A stretch of 64,000 nt of DNA from DATAUK01 sp036268295 (GTDB lineage Bacteria > Actinomycetota > Actinomycetes > JAFAQI01). Positions 19,697 through 28,416 of the stretch are shown here, piece after piece. Numbering within the stretch: position 1 is the stretch's first letter; every line of letters begins with the position of its first letter. The translations under genes were made by a program, and so were the position numbers. Location: contig DATAUK010000014.1 of assembly GCA_036268295.1 (NCBI GenBank), positions 8,420 to 72,419 of the forward strand. Direction: 5' to 3'. Below the pieces are notes generated by a model. It was not told the origin of the DNA. It searched no databases and saw only the letters and a program-made list of their open reading frames with translations.

Positions 19697-19764
19697 ACAT
19701 CGACCCTGACCCATATCGGTCTGCACCGTGTCAGCTGCCGTGCTCGGAGTTTTTGAGCGGCACA

Positions 19765-19794
19765 CGCGCGGCCGGCCGGCGCGCGGCCGGCCGG
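19765..19794 (+). repeat. Tandem 15-bp GC repeat
   Basis: CGCGCGGCCGGCCGG occurs twice in a row (19765-19779 and 19780-19794), between an insertion-sequence-like end and the transposase remnant. It is self-complementary and probably marks a rearrangement point. Confidence 0.7.
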
Positions 19795-19800
19795 CGCGCA

Positions 19801-20276
19801 CCCGGTGATCGCTGGTTCGTCGACGAGAGTTATCTCAAGGTCGCCCGGCGGGGGACGTATCTGTATCGATCGGTCGACCAGCACTGGTCAAATCGTCGAC
19901 GTGCAGCTCAGCGCTCAGCGTGATCCCGCCGCGGCGCGACGCTTGTTCACCCGAGCCTTGCGAGCTGGCACTGTCCCGGTCGAGGTCCCCACCGACCGGG
20001 CACCGGTGTACCCGCGCATACTCGACGAGCTGATCCCCTCGGCGCCGCACACGGTCGAGCAGTACCCGAACAACCCGATCGAATGCGACCACGGAGGGCT
20101 CAAAGCCAGGCTCCAGCCGACGCGCGGACTCACACGACACCGCTGCGCACGCATCCTCGCCACTGGGCACGCCTTCGTGGCAGAACACCCGACCCGGCCA
20201 CTACGAGATCGCCACACACCCACCCGAACACCACCGACTCGCGGCCGCCTTCACCGAAACCACGATCGTGATCTGA
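19801..20276 (+). pseudogene. IS6-family (DDE) transposase remnant
   Basis: Three reading-frame segments join to give a transposase catalytic core of the IS6/IS240 type: GDRWFVDESYLKVARRGTYL and YRSVDQH, then after a shift near 19885 GQIVDVQLSAQRDPAAARR, PTDRAPVYPRILDELIPSA, YPNNPIECDHGGLKARLQP and GHAFV, then a second shift near 20180 to GHYEIATHPPEHHRLAA, ending at 20276. The D-D-E residues (FVDES, PTDRA, NPIECD) survive, but the N-terminal helix-turn-helix is missing and two single-base shifts break it. It is a dead insertion sequence. Confidence 0.82.
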
Positions 20277-20396
20277 CGCAGGGCTCGCCGCAGACCAGAC
20301 TTGCCTGCGATCGATCAAACAACGCAACAGCACCGTAGAGCACACAGCGGCACGGTCTCGATTCGAGACGGGTGAGGACGGTCCCGGCCCAGCTCA

Positions 20397-21360
20397 TCAA
20401 CTCGACTCGGGTGTCACCATGGCGAGCCCGTCCGCGCCTGGCCGACCGTGCCCGTTTGGGTCACTGCTCTGAGGGGCGAAGTCGCCGCCCTGTCCGCCAC
20501 CGCCGGCACTGTCGGCGGCGCCTCCAGCGATACCGGCACCGCTTCCGCAGCTGCCGGCCCCGCCCGACGCGCCCTCAGCCTCGACCAAGCCGAGCGCCGG
20601 CTGTGCCGCGGTCGCGGTGCCGCCGTCGGCTGTTTCGGTGTCGCAGCCATTAAACGAGGACGTGCCGCCCGAGCCGCCGTGCGCAATCAGGATCTGGGCC
20701 GGCGTGCCGGTTCCACCCGCGGCGTATCCCACTGTGCTGTCGGCACCCTGTACACCGCTGGCGGCGTAGCCCGCATACGTGAGCACGCCGCCTGCTCCAA
20801 CGTCAAACGAGAGCACATCCCCAGGCGAGACATCCACGAGGGCATCGACCATGCCACCCTGACCGCCGCCGCCGCCGCTGGCGTAGCCATCACCGTCGCC
20901 ACCGGACCCGCCGCCACCCCACAACCTGACTTCGACCTTGTGAACGCCAGCCGGAACCTTGTAAGCGTTCGTGCCGGCACCGAAGGTTGTCGGGATACCT
21001 GCGAACGAGCGGCACACCACCGCGCCAGTGGAGGACACTGAGGCGACGGCGCCAACCGCGCAGGTAGACGCGATACGCCGTTGGAGCTTGGTGGCAGACA
21101 GCCCGTCCAGATAGTTGGCGTTGAGATGCGGCACCAACGTCTTGTTGTTGCCCACCGTGAGCGGCGGCACCGAATGCTGCTTCGTTTTCAGCGCCAGCGC
21201 AGCACCAGTGCCCCTGTTGTGCAGCGTCGTGGTGTGTCCGGCCGAATTACTCTTCCCTAACATGAACGTTCCACCCGTCGCCGCAGCGGCGCTCCCCCCA
21301 GGGCGACGAAGAGTGCCCTGTGGGTGTCCACAGTTGCCGGCACCGCTGTTGCTGTGCACA
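20397..21360 (-). pseudogene. Glycine-rich secreted protein gene, frameshifted near its start
   Basis: The readable part contains GGTFMLGKSNSAGHTTTLHN and LNANYLDGLSATKLQRR, a signature of actinobacterial secreted proteins of unknown function. It is followed by a glycine-rich domain (YKVPAGVHKVEVRLWGGGGS onward) with long Gly/Ala runs and several Cys. The expected N-terminal segment ALFVALGG is present but lies in another frame: one more G in the six-G run (C6 at 21294-21299 on the + strand) would join VALGG to SAAAATGG. Even then the signal peptide looks incomplete. Its upstream end abuts the comEC promoter region, inside the disturbed 18.4-21.4 kb segment. Confidence 0.6.
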
Positions 21361-21382
21361 GTTTGAGTTGGCTCGCTCGCTG

Positions 21383-21412
21383 CGCGGCTGATCGGTTCGT
21401 AGCGTCCGGGCG
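21383..21412 (+). promoter_or_regulatory. Conserved competence-gene upstream element (comEC copy)
   Basis: CTGATCGGTTCGTAGCGTCC followed by GGGCG ends exactly at the comEC ATG and matches the element before comEA at 21 of 25 positions. TAGCGT could serve as a -10 hexamer. Confidence 0.5.
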
Positions 21413-22930
21413 ATGGAGCCCCACGATCGACCGCGTCGGTTCGAACGCCGACTCCTCGCTCCAGCGATAGGTGCGTGGGGGGCAGCGGCCGGGTGCACGT
21501 TGCTGGCACCGCGGACAGCCGCGACGATCGCGATCCTTGGCTGCGTTGTCGCGCTGCTTTCCTGGCGATTGGCCGGGAACCTGCGGGTGGTCGTGGTCGT
21601 GGTCGGGGTCGTGGTGGGTGTGGGCGTCGGCGCGGCGAGTTCGGCCTGGCATGTGCATGCGTTGCGGGTCGGGCCGGTGCCGGCGCTCGCCGAACAGCAA
21701 TCCGATGTTGAGGTCGTCGCGCGGCTGGTTCGAGATCCGGTTGCGGTCACCACCGCCGCGGGCTCACACCTGACCCTGACCGACGCGACGGTCACCTCGG
21801 TGTTGGACGGCACGTGGCGTTCGGCGAACTCGCCGATCCTGGTGCTGTCCTACGGCGCGGGCTGGATCGGCTTGCTGCCCGGCCAGCGGGTGGACGTGTC
21901 AGGGAAGTTGTCGCCGCCGCGCCGCGGTGATGATGTCGCTGCGGTGCTCGATGCCCGCGGTCCACCGACACCGATCGGCCGGCCGCCGTGGTGGCAGCGG
22001 TTCGCGGGCCGCGCCCGACTTGCGCTGCGGAGGGCGTGCAGCGGATTGCCGGCCGACGAGCGCGGGCTGTTGCCGGGTCTGGTGGACGGTGACGTGACCG
22101 CCGAGCCGGCGGCACTCACCACCGACATGCGGCTGACCGGTCTCACCCACCTTCAGGCGGTGAGCGGAGAGAACGTCAGCGTCGTGCTTGCCGTCACGAT
22201 GGCGGTTGCCCGCAGCATCGGGCTTCGCCGGCGCTCCCGAGTGGTGGTCGCGTCGGTCGCGCTGCTCGGCTTCGTGATCCTTGCCCGCCCGTCGCCGAGC
22301 GTCCTTCGAGCCGCGGTCATGGGAGGGATCGTGCTGGGCGCGATGATGGCCGGCAGGCGGGTGGCCGCACTGCCGGTGTTGTCCGCCGCGGTGCTGGCGC
22401 TGGTCGCGGTCGATCCGTTTCTTGCCCGCTCGATCGGTTTCGTCCTGTCGGTCTGCGCGACGGCAGCGATTCTGCTTGTCGCGCCTTGCTGGACCCGGCG
22501 GTTGTCCCGTCATATGCCGGCGGCAGCCGCGGCGGCGATCGCCGTACCGGCGGCCGCCCAGCTGGCGTGCACGCCAGTGCTGATCTTGGCGTTCGGTCAG
22601 CTCACGCCCTATGCGATCCCGGCCAACCTGTTGGTGGCGCCTGCGGTCGTGCCTGCGACGGTCCTCGGCGTCGTATGCGCAGTGGTGGCGAGCGTTGCCG
22701 GCTCGGTGGCAGTGCCGATCGCCTGGCTCGGCGCGTGGCCGACGGCGGTCATCGCGGTGGTGGCGCGTGCTCTCGCCGGACTGCCGGGAGCTGGCCTGCG
22801 ATGGCCCGGCGGCGCGCCAACCGATCTCGCGGTGAGTGCGGTCGTGATTGCCGGCGTCACCATGCGCGCTCGCCGAGTCCGTCACCGACCGTCATCGGCG
22901 CGTGCGATCCTGTCCGCATGGCAGCGCTGA
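21413..22930 (+). CDS. comEC: DNA uptake channel ComEC, short form
   Basis: This 505-residue membrane protein begins with two helices (about 20-75), followed by the soluble DUF4131/OB-like region (DVEVVARLVRDPVA, LLPGQRVDVSGKL) and then the Competence domain from about 230 to the end. The latter opens with LTHLQAVSGENVSVVLAV and contains many helices. ComEC forms the inner-membrane channel for single-stranded DNA during transformation. There is no C-terminal metallo-beta-lactamase domain, so the protein is shorter than the firmicute type. The ATG follows the element shared with comEA. The end overlaps holA by 13 bases. Confidence 0.9.
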   Translation: MEPHDRPRRFERRLLAPAIGAWGAAAGCTLLAPRTAATIAILGCVVALLSWRLAGNLRVVVVVVGVVVGVGVGAASSAWHVHALRVGPVPALAEQQSDVEVVARLVRDPVAVTTAAGSHLTLTDATVTSVLDGTWRSANSPILVLSYGAGWIGLLPGQRVDVSGKLSPPRRGDDVAAVLDARGPPTPIGRPPWWQRFAGRARLALRRACSGLPADERGLLPGLVDGDVTAEPAALTTDMRLTGLTHLQAVSGENVSVVLAVTMAVARSIGLRRRSRVVVASVALLGFVILARPSPSVLRAAVMGGIVLGAMMAGRRVAALPVLSAAVLALVAVDPFLARSIGFVLSVCATAAILLVAPCWTRRLSRHMPAAAAAAIAVPAAAQLACTPVLILAFGQLTPYAIPANLLVAPAVVPATVLGVVCAVVASVAGSVAVPIAWLGAWPTAVIAVVARALAGLPGAGLRWPGGAPTDLAVSAVVIAGVTMRARRVRHRPSSARAILSAWQR

Positions 22931-23886
22931 CCCTCATCGTTGGCGACGAGGAGCTGCTGGTCGCGCGAGCGGTTGCCCGCAGCCTTGCCGCAGCGGCGGG
23001 TGCCGACAGCACCGATGACGCGGTGCTGCCCAGCCTTCACGAGGTCGAGGCGGCCGAGTGCTCGGTCGCCTCGCTCGCCGAGATCCTCTCGCCCTCGCTG
23101 TTCGCCGAAGAACGGCTGGTCGTGCTGCGCAACGCCCAGGATGCCGACAAAGATCTCGTGGCTGCGCTGGTGTTGTTCGCCGAGGCGCCTGAACCTGGGG
23201 TCGCGATCACCGCGGTCCACGCAGGTGGCGTCAAGGGCAAGGCGGTGATCGAGGCGCTGAAAGCCGTCGGCGTTCAGCCACACGAGATCAGCCGGATCAA
23301 GACCGTGCGCGACCGGGAGCAGTTCGCGATCGACGAGGTGCGGGCCGCGGGTGGCACCCTCGACCGGGATGCGGCGGCCGATCTGGTCGGAGCGATCGGC
23401 GGCGACCTTCGCGAGCTCGCGACCGCCTGCCAGCAGCTGGTCGCCGATGTCGGTGGCCAGCTCAGCGCCGATGACGTCGCTACCTACTACCGAGGGCGCG
23501 CCGAGTCGACCGGTTTCGCTGTGGCCGATCGCGCTGTCGAAGGCGACCTGGCGGCCGCGCTCGAAACTTTGCGGTGGGCGTTCGCCACCGGGCTTGACCC
23601 GATCCTGGTGAGCAGCTCGCTCGCGGCCAACCTTCGCCTGATCGCGCAGGTCGGTGGCGCTGGGCCGGGCTCACCGGACTCGCTCGCCTCGAAGCTCAAG
23701 CTGCCGGCGTGGAAGATCCGCCGGGCGCAAGGCTGGCTGCGGCGCTGGCGGCCGGAAGCACTCGGCGACGCAGTGCGCGCGGTCGCGATCGCCGACGCCG
23801 ACCTCAAGGGCGCCGCGGACGACGCGGCGTACGCCGTCGAGCGAGCGGTTCATCTCGTCGCCGCAGCCGCGAGCGCTGCCGCATGA
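22918..23886 (+). CDS. holA: DNA polymerase III delta subunit
   Basis: The 322-residue protein is HolA, the clamp-loader subunit that opens the beta clamp. It starts MAALTLIVGDEELLVARAV with the usual N-terminal pattern, then has AAADLVGAIGGDLRELATAC in the lid domain and SLASKLKLPAWKIRRAQGW in the collar domain. The ATG at 22918 lies within the end of comEC, the common arrangement of comEC followed by holA. Its stop shares ATGA with the next gene, so comEC, holA and the membrane protein gene are one transcription unit. Confidence 0.93.
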   Translation: MAALTLIVGDEELLVARAVARSLAAAAGADSTDDAVLPSLHEVEAAECSVASLAEILSPSLFAEERLVVLRNAQDADKDLVAALVLFAEAPEPGVAITAVHAGGVKGKAVIEALKAVGVQPHEISRIKTVRDREQFAIDEVRAAGGTLDRDAAADLVGAIGGDLRELATACQQLVADVGGQLSADDVATYYRGRAESTGFAVADRAVEGDLAAALETLRWAFATGLDPILVSSSLAANLRLIAQVGGAGPGSPDSLASKLKLPAWKIRRAQGWLRRWRPEALGDAVRAVAIADADLKGAADDAAYAVERAVHLVAAAASAAA

Positions 23887-24353
23887 CGGGAGCAGCAGAT
23901 CCGCAACCGCCGCTGAAGCTGCGGTCCCGCCGGCGATCGCGGCGACCGGCTCACGGGCTCGACGAGCCGATCGTCAAGCTGCCGTCCCCGGCCGTGACCG
24001 GGCGACCGGTGCCGGTCCCCGCACCGGAATCAGAACCGGCGCCGGAGCCGCAGCCGGTGTCGATCGAAGCCTCGCCGGCCGCGCCGCCCGCTGAGCCGGT
24101 TGCGGCTGAGCGGGTTCGCAAGGCGCCGCTTTACTGGCGAGTGCTGAGACTGCGCCACGTGCATCCCAACGGTTGGCAGCGCGCGCTGCTGCTCGAGGGG
24201 GTGTTCGTCGTCGCGGTGGTGCTGGTCCTGGCCGGCAACGCCAGCGCTTGGACCTTACTGGTGCTTCCGGTCGTGGCCGCGGTCGTCGTCAAGGCCAACG
24301 ACCTGATCGCCGGGGGACTGAAAAGCCCGCCGCAGCGCAGCGATAAGAGCTAG
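23883..24353 (+). CDS. Small membrane protein of unknown function
   Basis: The 156-residue protein has a basic N-terminus (LRSRRRSRRPAHG), a Pro/Glu/Ala-rich linker to about residue 80, the conserved-looking stretch APLYWRVLRLRHVHPNGWQR and two adjacent membrane helices (about 100-135). No enzyme motif is seen. Its ATG overlaps the holA stop (ATGA). Its end overlaps the convergent rpsT gene by 4 bases. The domain organisation suggests a cytoplasmic tail anchored by a hairpin of helices; no function can be assigned. Confidence 0.7.
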   Translation: MTGAADPQPPLKLRSRRRSRRPAHGLDEPIVKLPSPAVTGRPVPVPAPESEPAPEPQPVSIEASPAAPPAEPVAAERVRKAPLYWRVLRLRHVHPNGWQRALLLEGVFVVAVVLVLAGNASAWTLLVLPVVAAVVVKANDLIAGGLKSPPQRSDKS

Positions 24354-24610
24354 AGCGAGTTGGCGCGGTGCGCCATCGCCGCCTTGCGGTTCGCGGCCTG
24401 GTTGGCGTGAACGACGCCCTTGCTGGCCGCCTTGTCGAGCAGTCTCGAGGCGCTGCGCATCGCGGTGGTGGCAGCGGCGGCGTCGCCGGAGTCGGCGGCC
24501 TCGCGGAATCGGCGTACCGCGGTCTTCAGCTCGGACTTGACGTCCTTGTTACGCAGCCGAAGTCGGTCGTTCTGGCGATTGCGCTTGATCTGCGACTTGA
24601 TGTTGGCCAC
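24350..24610 (-). CDS. rpsT: Ribosomal protein S20
   Basis: The 86-residue basic helical protein MANIKSQIKRNRQNDRLRLR matches S20, which binds 16S rRNA early in small-subunit assembly. The late ASKGVVHANQAANRKA segment is typical. The GTG start is preceded by GAGGTAG on the minus strand. It is transcribed divergently from lepA across a 111-bp gap, the usual rpsT/lepA arrangement in actinobacteria. Confidence 0.97.
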   Translation of the reverse strand: MANIKSQIKRNRQNDRLRLRNKDVKSELKTAVRRFREAADSGDAAAATTAMRSASRLLDKAASKGVVHANQAANRKAAMAHRANSL

Positions 24611-24721
24611 GCGGGAGCTACCTCGATCGATCGATTGGATTGGACTGCGCCCAAAAGGTTAGCAGTCGGCGGGTGTCCGCGACCAACCCCCGAGACCGCC
24701 GCCGTCGTGACACCATGGAAT

Positions 24722-26563
24722 GTGGCCACCGACGTCGAGCGCGGGGATTCCGCGCGGACCGACCCGTCGCGGATCCGCAACTTCTGCATCATCGCCCACA
24801 TCGACCACGGCAAGTCGACGCTCGCCGACCGGATGCTGGAGTTCACCGGCATCGTCGACGGCCGCAACATGCGCGCGCAGTACCTCGACAAGATGGATAT
24901 CGAGCGGGAGCGCGGGATCACCATCAAGGCGCAGAACGTCCGGCTGCCTTGGACCGTCGACGGCGACGACTACGTGCTGCACCTGATCGACACCCCCGGC
25001 CACGTCGACTTCTCTTACGAGGTCAGTCGCAGCCTGGCCGCCTGCGAGGGCGCGATCCTGCTGGTCGACGCCGCGCAGGGCATCGAGGCCCAGACCCTCG
25101 CCAACCTCTACCTCGCAATCGACAACGACCTCACGATCATCCCGGTGCTCAACAAGATCGACCTTCCCGCCGCACAACCCGACAAGTACGCCGAGGAGAT
25201 CTCACGGATCATCGGCTGCCGAGCCGATGAGGTGCTTCGGGTCAGCGCCAAGACCGGTGACGGCGTACGCGATCTCCTCAACGAGGTGGTCCGGCAGGTG
25301 CCGGCGCCGACCGGCGATCCTGACGCGCCGGCCCGCGCCCTGATCTTCGACTCGGTCTACGACATCTACCGCGGCGTCATCAGCTATGTCCGGGTCTTCG
25401 ACGGCCGGCTCACGACCCGCGACCGCTGCCTGATGATGTCGACCGGCGCCACCCACGAGACCCTCGAGGTCGGCGTCGCCGCGCCCGATCCGACCCCGAC
25501 CGCGAGCCTCGGTGTCGGCGAGGTCGGCTACGTCATCTCCGGGGTGAAGAACGTCAGCCAGGCCCGGGTCGGTGACACGATCACCAGCGCCAACCGGCCG
25601 GCGAAAGAGTCGCTGGGTGGCTATCGGCACCCAAAGCCGATGGTCTACTCCGGGCTCTATCCGATCGACGGCAGCGACTACCCGATCCTGCGCGACGCGC
25701 TCGACAAGCTTCAGCTCAACGACGCGTCGCTGATCTACGAGCCGGAGTCCTCGACCGCGCTCGGGTTCGGTTTCCGCTGCGGCTTTCTCGGACTGCTGCA
25801 CCTTGAGATCGTCCGCGAGCGCCTCGAGCGGGAGTTCGACCTGGCCCTGATCTCGACTGCACCGAACGTCGTCTATCGCGTCGACCTCGACGACGGCGGC
25901 GAGGTCACCGTCACGAATCCGGCCGACTGGCCGACTGGCCGGGTCGGCGAGATCTTCGAGCCCGTCGTCGACGCGATGATCCTGCTGCCGAGCGATTATG
26001 TCGGCGCGGTCATGGATCTGTGCCAGACCCGGCGCGGCGCGCTGCGCGGGATGGAGTACCTCTCCGAGGAGCGGGTCGAGCTCAAATACACGTTGCCGCT
26101 CGCCGAGATCATCTTCGACTTCTTCGACCAGCTGAAGTCGCGGACCCGCGGCTACGCCAGCCTCGACTACGAGCCGGCCGGCGAGCAGGAGTCCGACCTG
26201 GTGAAGGTCGACATCCTGCTGCAGGGCGAGCCGGTCGACGCGTTCAGCGCGATCGTGCACCGGGACAAGGCCTACGCCTACGGCACGTTGATGGCCTCCA
26301 AGCTGCGCCAGCTCATCCCACGCCAGCAGTTCGAGGTGCCGATCCAGGCCGCGATCGGCACCCGGGTGATCGCCCGGGAGAACATCCGCGCGATGCGCAA
26401 GGACGTCCTCGCCAAGTGCTATGGCGGTGACATCACCCGAAAGCGCAAGCTGCTGGAGAAGCAGAAGGAAGGCAAGCGGCGGATGAAGATGGTCGGCCGC
26501 GTCGAGGTGCCGCAGGAGGCATTCATCGCCGCGCTGTCGACCAACGAGCCCGCAAAATCCTGA
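24722..26563 (+). CDS. lepA: Elongation factor 4 (LepA)
   Basis: The 613-residue GTPase has P-loop AHIDHGKSTLADR, switch DTPGHVDFSYEV and NKIDLP, followed by EF-G-like domains II, III and V and the LepA-specific C-terminal domain (RETIRAMRKDVLAKCYGGD-like segment near 560). LepA acts on the ribosome during translation elongation or initiation stress, possibly by back-translocation. The start is uncertain: GTG at 24722 gives a normal length, and a GTG at 24707 adds five residues. Neither has a strong ribosome site. Confidence 0.95.
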   Translation: MATDVERGDSARTDPSRIRNFCIIAHIDHGKSTLADRMLEFTGIVDGRNMRAQYLDKMDIERERGITIKAQNVRLPWTVDGDDYVLHLIDTPGHVDFSYEVSRSLAACEGAILLVDAAQGIEAQTLANLYLAIDNDLTIIPVLNKIDLPAAQPDKYAEEISRIIGCRADEVLRVSAKTGDGVRDLLNEVVRQVPAPTGDPDAPARALIFDSVYDIYRGVISYVRVFDGRLTTRDRCLMMSTGATHETLEVGVAAPDPTPTASLGVGEVGYVISGVKNVSQARVGDTITSANRPAKESLGGYRHPKPMVYSGLYPIDGSDYPILRDALDKLQLNDASLIYEPESSTALGFGFRCGFLGLLHLEIVRERLEREFDLALISTAPNVVYRVDLDDGGEVTVTNPADWPTGRVGEIFEPVVDAMILLPSDYVGAVMDLCQTRRGALRGMEYLSEERVELKYTLPLAEIIFDFFDQLKSRTRGYASLDYEPAGEQESDLVKVDILLQGEPVDAFSAIVHRDKAYAYGTLMASKLRQLIPRQQFEVPIQAAIGTRVIARENIRAMRKDVLAKCYGGDITRKRKLLEKQKEGKRRMKMVGRVEVPQEAFIAALSTNEPAKS

Positions 26564-26588
26564 TTGCGGTCACTCATAAAGTGAGGGT

Positions 26589-27812
26589 GTGCCTGGCTCC
26601 AGCTTGCTTCCTGCGCCAGGAGCTCCCCGGGTCCTCGCGGTAGCGACACTCGTCAACACCCTCGGCAACGGCCTGTTCTACACCGTCTCTGCGCTGTTCC
26701 TGACCCGCTCGGTCGGCCTCTCGGTGCGGCAGGTCGGGGTCGGGCTGACTATCGCCGGCGTCGTCGGGCTGTTCGCAAACGTGCCGGCCGGCCGGATCGC
26801 CGAGATTACCGGGCCGCGCGAGGTGCTGGTCGCCACCCAGATCCTGGCCGGCGGATTCATGGCGGCCTATGCGTTCGTGCACTCGTTCTGGTTCTTCGTC
26901 GTGATCGCCTGCGGCGAGCTGGCCTCGACGAACGCGTCCCAGGCGGTGCGCAACGGGCTGATCGCGACAGCGGTCGCCGGCGAGGACCGAGTCAGGACCA
27001 GGGCATTCCTGCGCTCGGTCACCAACCTCGGGATCGGGCTCGGCTCGGCGCTCGCGGCGGTCGCGCTTCACGCCGACACCCGTACGGCGTACGTCACGCT
27101 GATTGTCGCGGACGCGGTGAGCTTCGGTGTCACCGCGCTGGTCGTGATGCGACTGCCGCACGTCCCGCCGCTGCCGCGCGAGGTCGGTGACGGGCCGCGA
27201 CTGGTCGCGATCCGCGACCGGCCGTACTTGTCGCTGGTCGGGATGAACTCGTTGATGTGCATCCACAACGGACTGATCGAGATCGCCGTACCGCTGTGGA
27301 TCGTGCGGCATACCGCCGCGCCGCGCTCGGTGGTCGCGGTGATCTTCATCCTCAACACCGCGATGTGCGTGCTGTTCCAGATCCGGGCCAGCCGCGGCGT
27401 CGATGACATCGCGTCGTCGGCGCGGGCGCTGCGCCGGTGCGGCGCTCTGCTGTTCGTGGCCTGTTTGCTCTACGGGCTGGCCGGCGGCCGCTCGCGTGAT
27501 ATCGCGATCGTGCTTTTGCTGGTTGCCGAGTTCGTGCACGTGATCGGTGAGCTGCTTCAGGCGGCGGGCTCGTGGGGCTACGGCTACGGACTGGCGCCCG
27601 AGCAGCTGCAGGGTCAGTACCAGGGCTTGTTCAGCATGAGCTACGGCGTTTCGAGCATGTTGGCGCCGATCATCGTGACGACTCTGGTCGTCGGAGGCGG
27701 TTTGCCCGGCTGGTTGCTGATCGGCGCAATGTTCCTGGTGGTCGGGTTCGCGATGGGCCCGGTCGGGCGCTGGGCGGAGGCGAATCGACCTGCCTTGGGC
27801 GCAGTCGTGTAA
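26589..27812 (+). CDS. MFS transporter
   Basis: The 407-residue protein has about 12 hydrophobic helices and the intracellular loop motif VPAGRIAEITGPREV between helices 2 and 3, a version of the MFS loop signature. A larger break near residue 195 separates the two six-helix halves. It is a single-component plasma-membrane carrier, most like the drug-efflux-type MFS proteins; the cargo is unknown. The GTG start follows GTGAGG and comes 25 bases after lepA, so read-through is possible. The adenylate kinase gene begins 11 bases after its stop. Confidence 0.82.
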   Translation: MPGSSLLPAPGAPRVLAVATLVNTLGNGLFYTVSALFLTRSVGLSVRQVGVGLTIAGVVGLFANVPAGRIAEITGPREVLVATQILAGGFMAAYAFVHSFWFFVVIACGELASTNASQAVRNGLIATAVAGEDRVRTRAFLRSVTNLGIGLGSALAAVALHADTRTAYVTLIVADAVSFGVTALVVMRLPHVPPLPREVGDGPRLVAIRDRPYLSLVGMNSLMCIHNGLIEIAVPLWIVRHTAAPRSVVAVIFILNTAMCVLFQIRASRGVDDIASSARALRRCGALLFVACLLYGLAGGRSRDIAIVLLLVAEFVHVIGELLQAAGSWGYGYGLAPEQLQGQYQGLFSMSYGVSSMLAPIIVTTLVVGGGLPGWLLIGAMFLVVGFAMGPVGRWAEANRPALGAVV

Positions 27813-27823
27813 GGCTTGTGATC

Positions 27824-28408
27824 ATGAAGTTGCTGTTGATCGGGCCGCCCGGGTCGGGTAAAGGCACCCAGGGACAGCTGCTTTCCGACCGTTTCGGACT
27901 GGTGCACATCGCCGCCGGCGACCTGTTGCGGGCCGAGGTCGAGGCAGGGACGCCGATCGGCAAGCAGGTCTCGGAATACCTGGACAACGGCGAGCTGGTG
28001 CCCGATGAGGTCATCATCGACCTGCTGATGCCGGTCGTGGTCAAGGCCGTTGCCGGCAACGGCTACGTGCTTGACGGCTTCCCCCGATCGGTCGGCCAGG
28101 CGCTCGTGGCGCGGGGAATGGCCGAGGAGGCCGGCGCGACACCAGATGCGGTGATCTATCTCGAGGCCTCGACCGACGAGCTGGTCCGGCGGATCCTCGA
28201 GCGCGCGAAGATCGAAGGCCGAAGCGACGATACCGAAGAGGTCGTCCAAAACCGGCTCGACGTCTTCGACGAGGCGACCAAGCCGCTGATCGAGTACTAC
28301 CGGGCTCGCGGGCTGCTTCGGGTGATCGACGCCAACCAGAGCGAAGAGCAGGTGGCCGAGCACATCCTCGCCGCCATCGGGGCACTCCCGGACCCGACGG
28401 ACGAGTAG
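27824..28408 (+). CDS. adk: Adenylate kinase, short (lid-less) form
   Basis: The 194-residue nucleoside monophosphate kinase has the P-loop GPPGSGKGTQ, AMP-binding HIAAGDLLRAEVE and YVLDGFPRSVGQ, then ERAKIEGRSDDTEEVVQNRL in place of the long zinc or beta lid. It converts AMP and ATP to two ADP. The short lid is normal in mycobacterial-type Adk. HIAAGD replaces the usual ISTGD, a mild variation in the AMP pocket. Actinobacterial adk usually lies beside secY, so this copy next to hemW may be a second one. A GTG 6 bases upstream of the ATG is an alternative start. Confidence 0.9.
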   Translation: MKLLLIGPPGSGKGTQGQLLSDRFGLVHIAAGDLLRAEVEAGTPIGKQVSEYLDNGELVPDEVIIDLLMPVVVKAVAGNGYVLDGFPRSVGQALVARGMAEEAGATPDAVIYLEASTDELVRRILERAKIEGRSDDTEEVVQNRLDVFDEATKPLIEYYRARGLLRVIDANQSEEQVAEHILAAIGALPDPTDE

Positions 28409-28416
28409 GACCGGCC

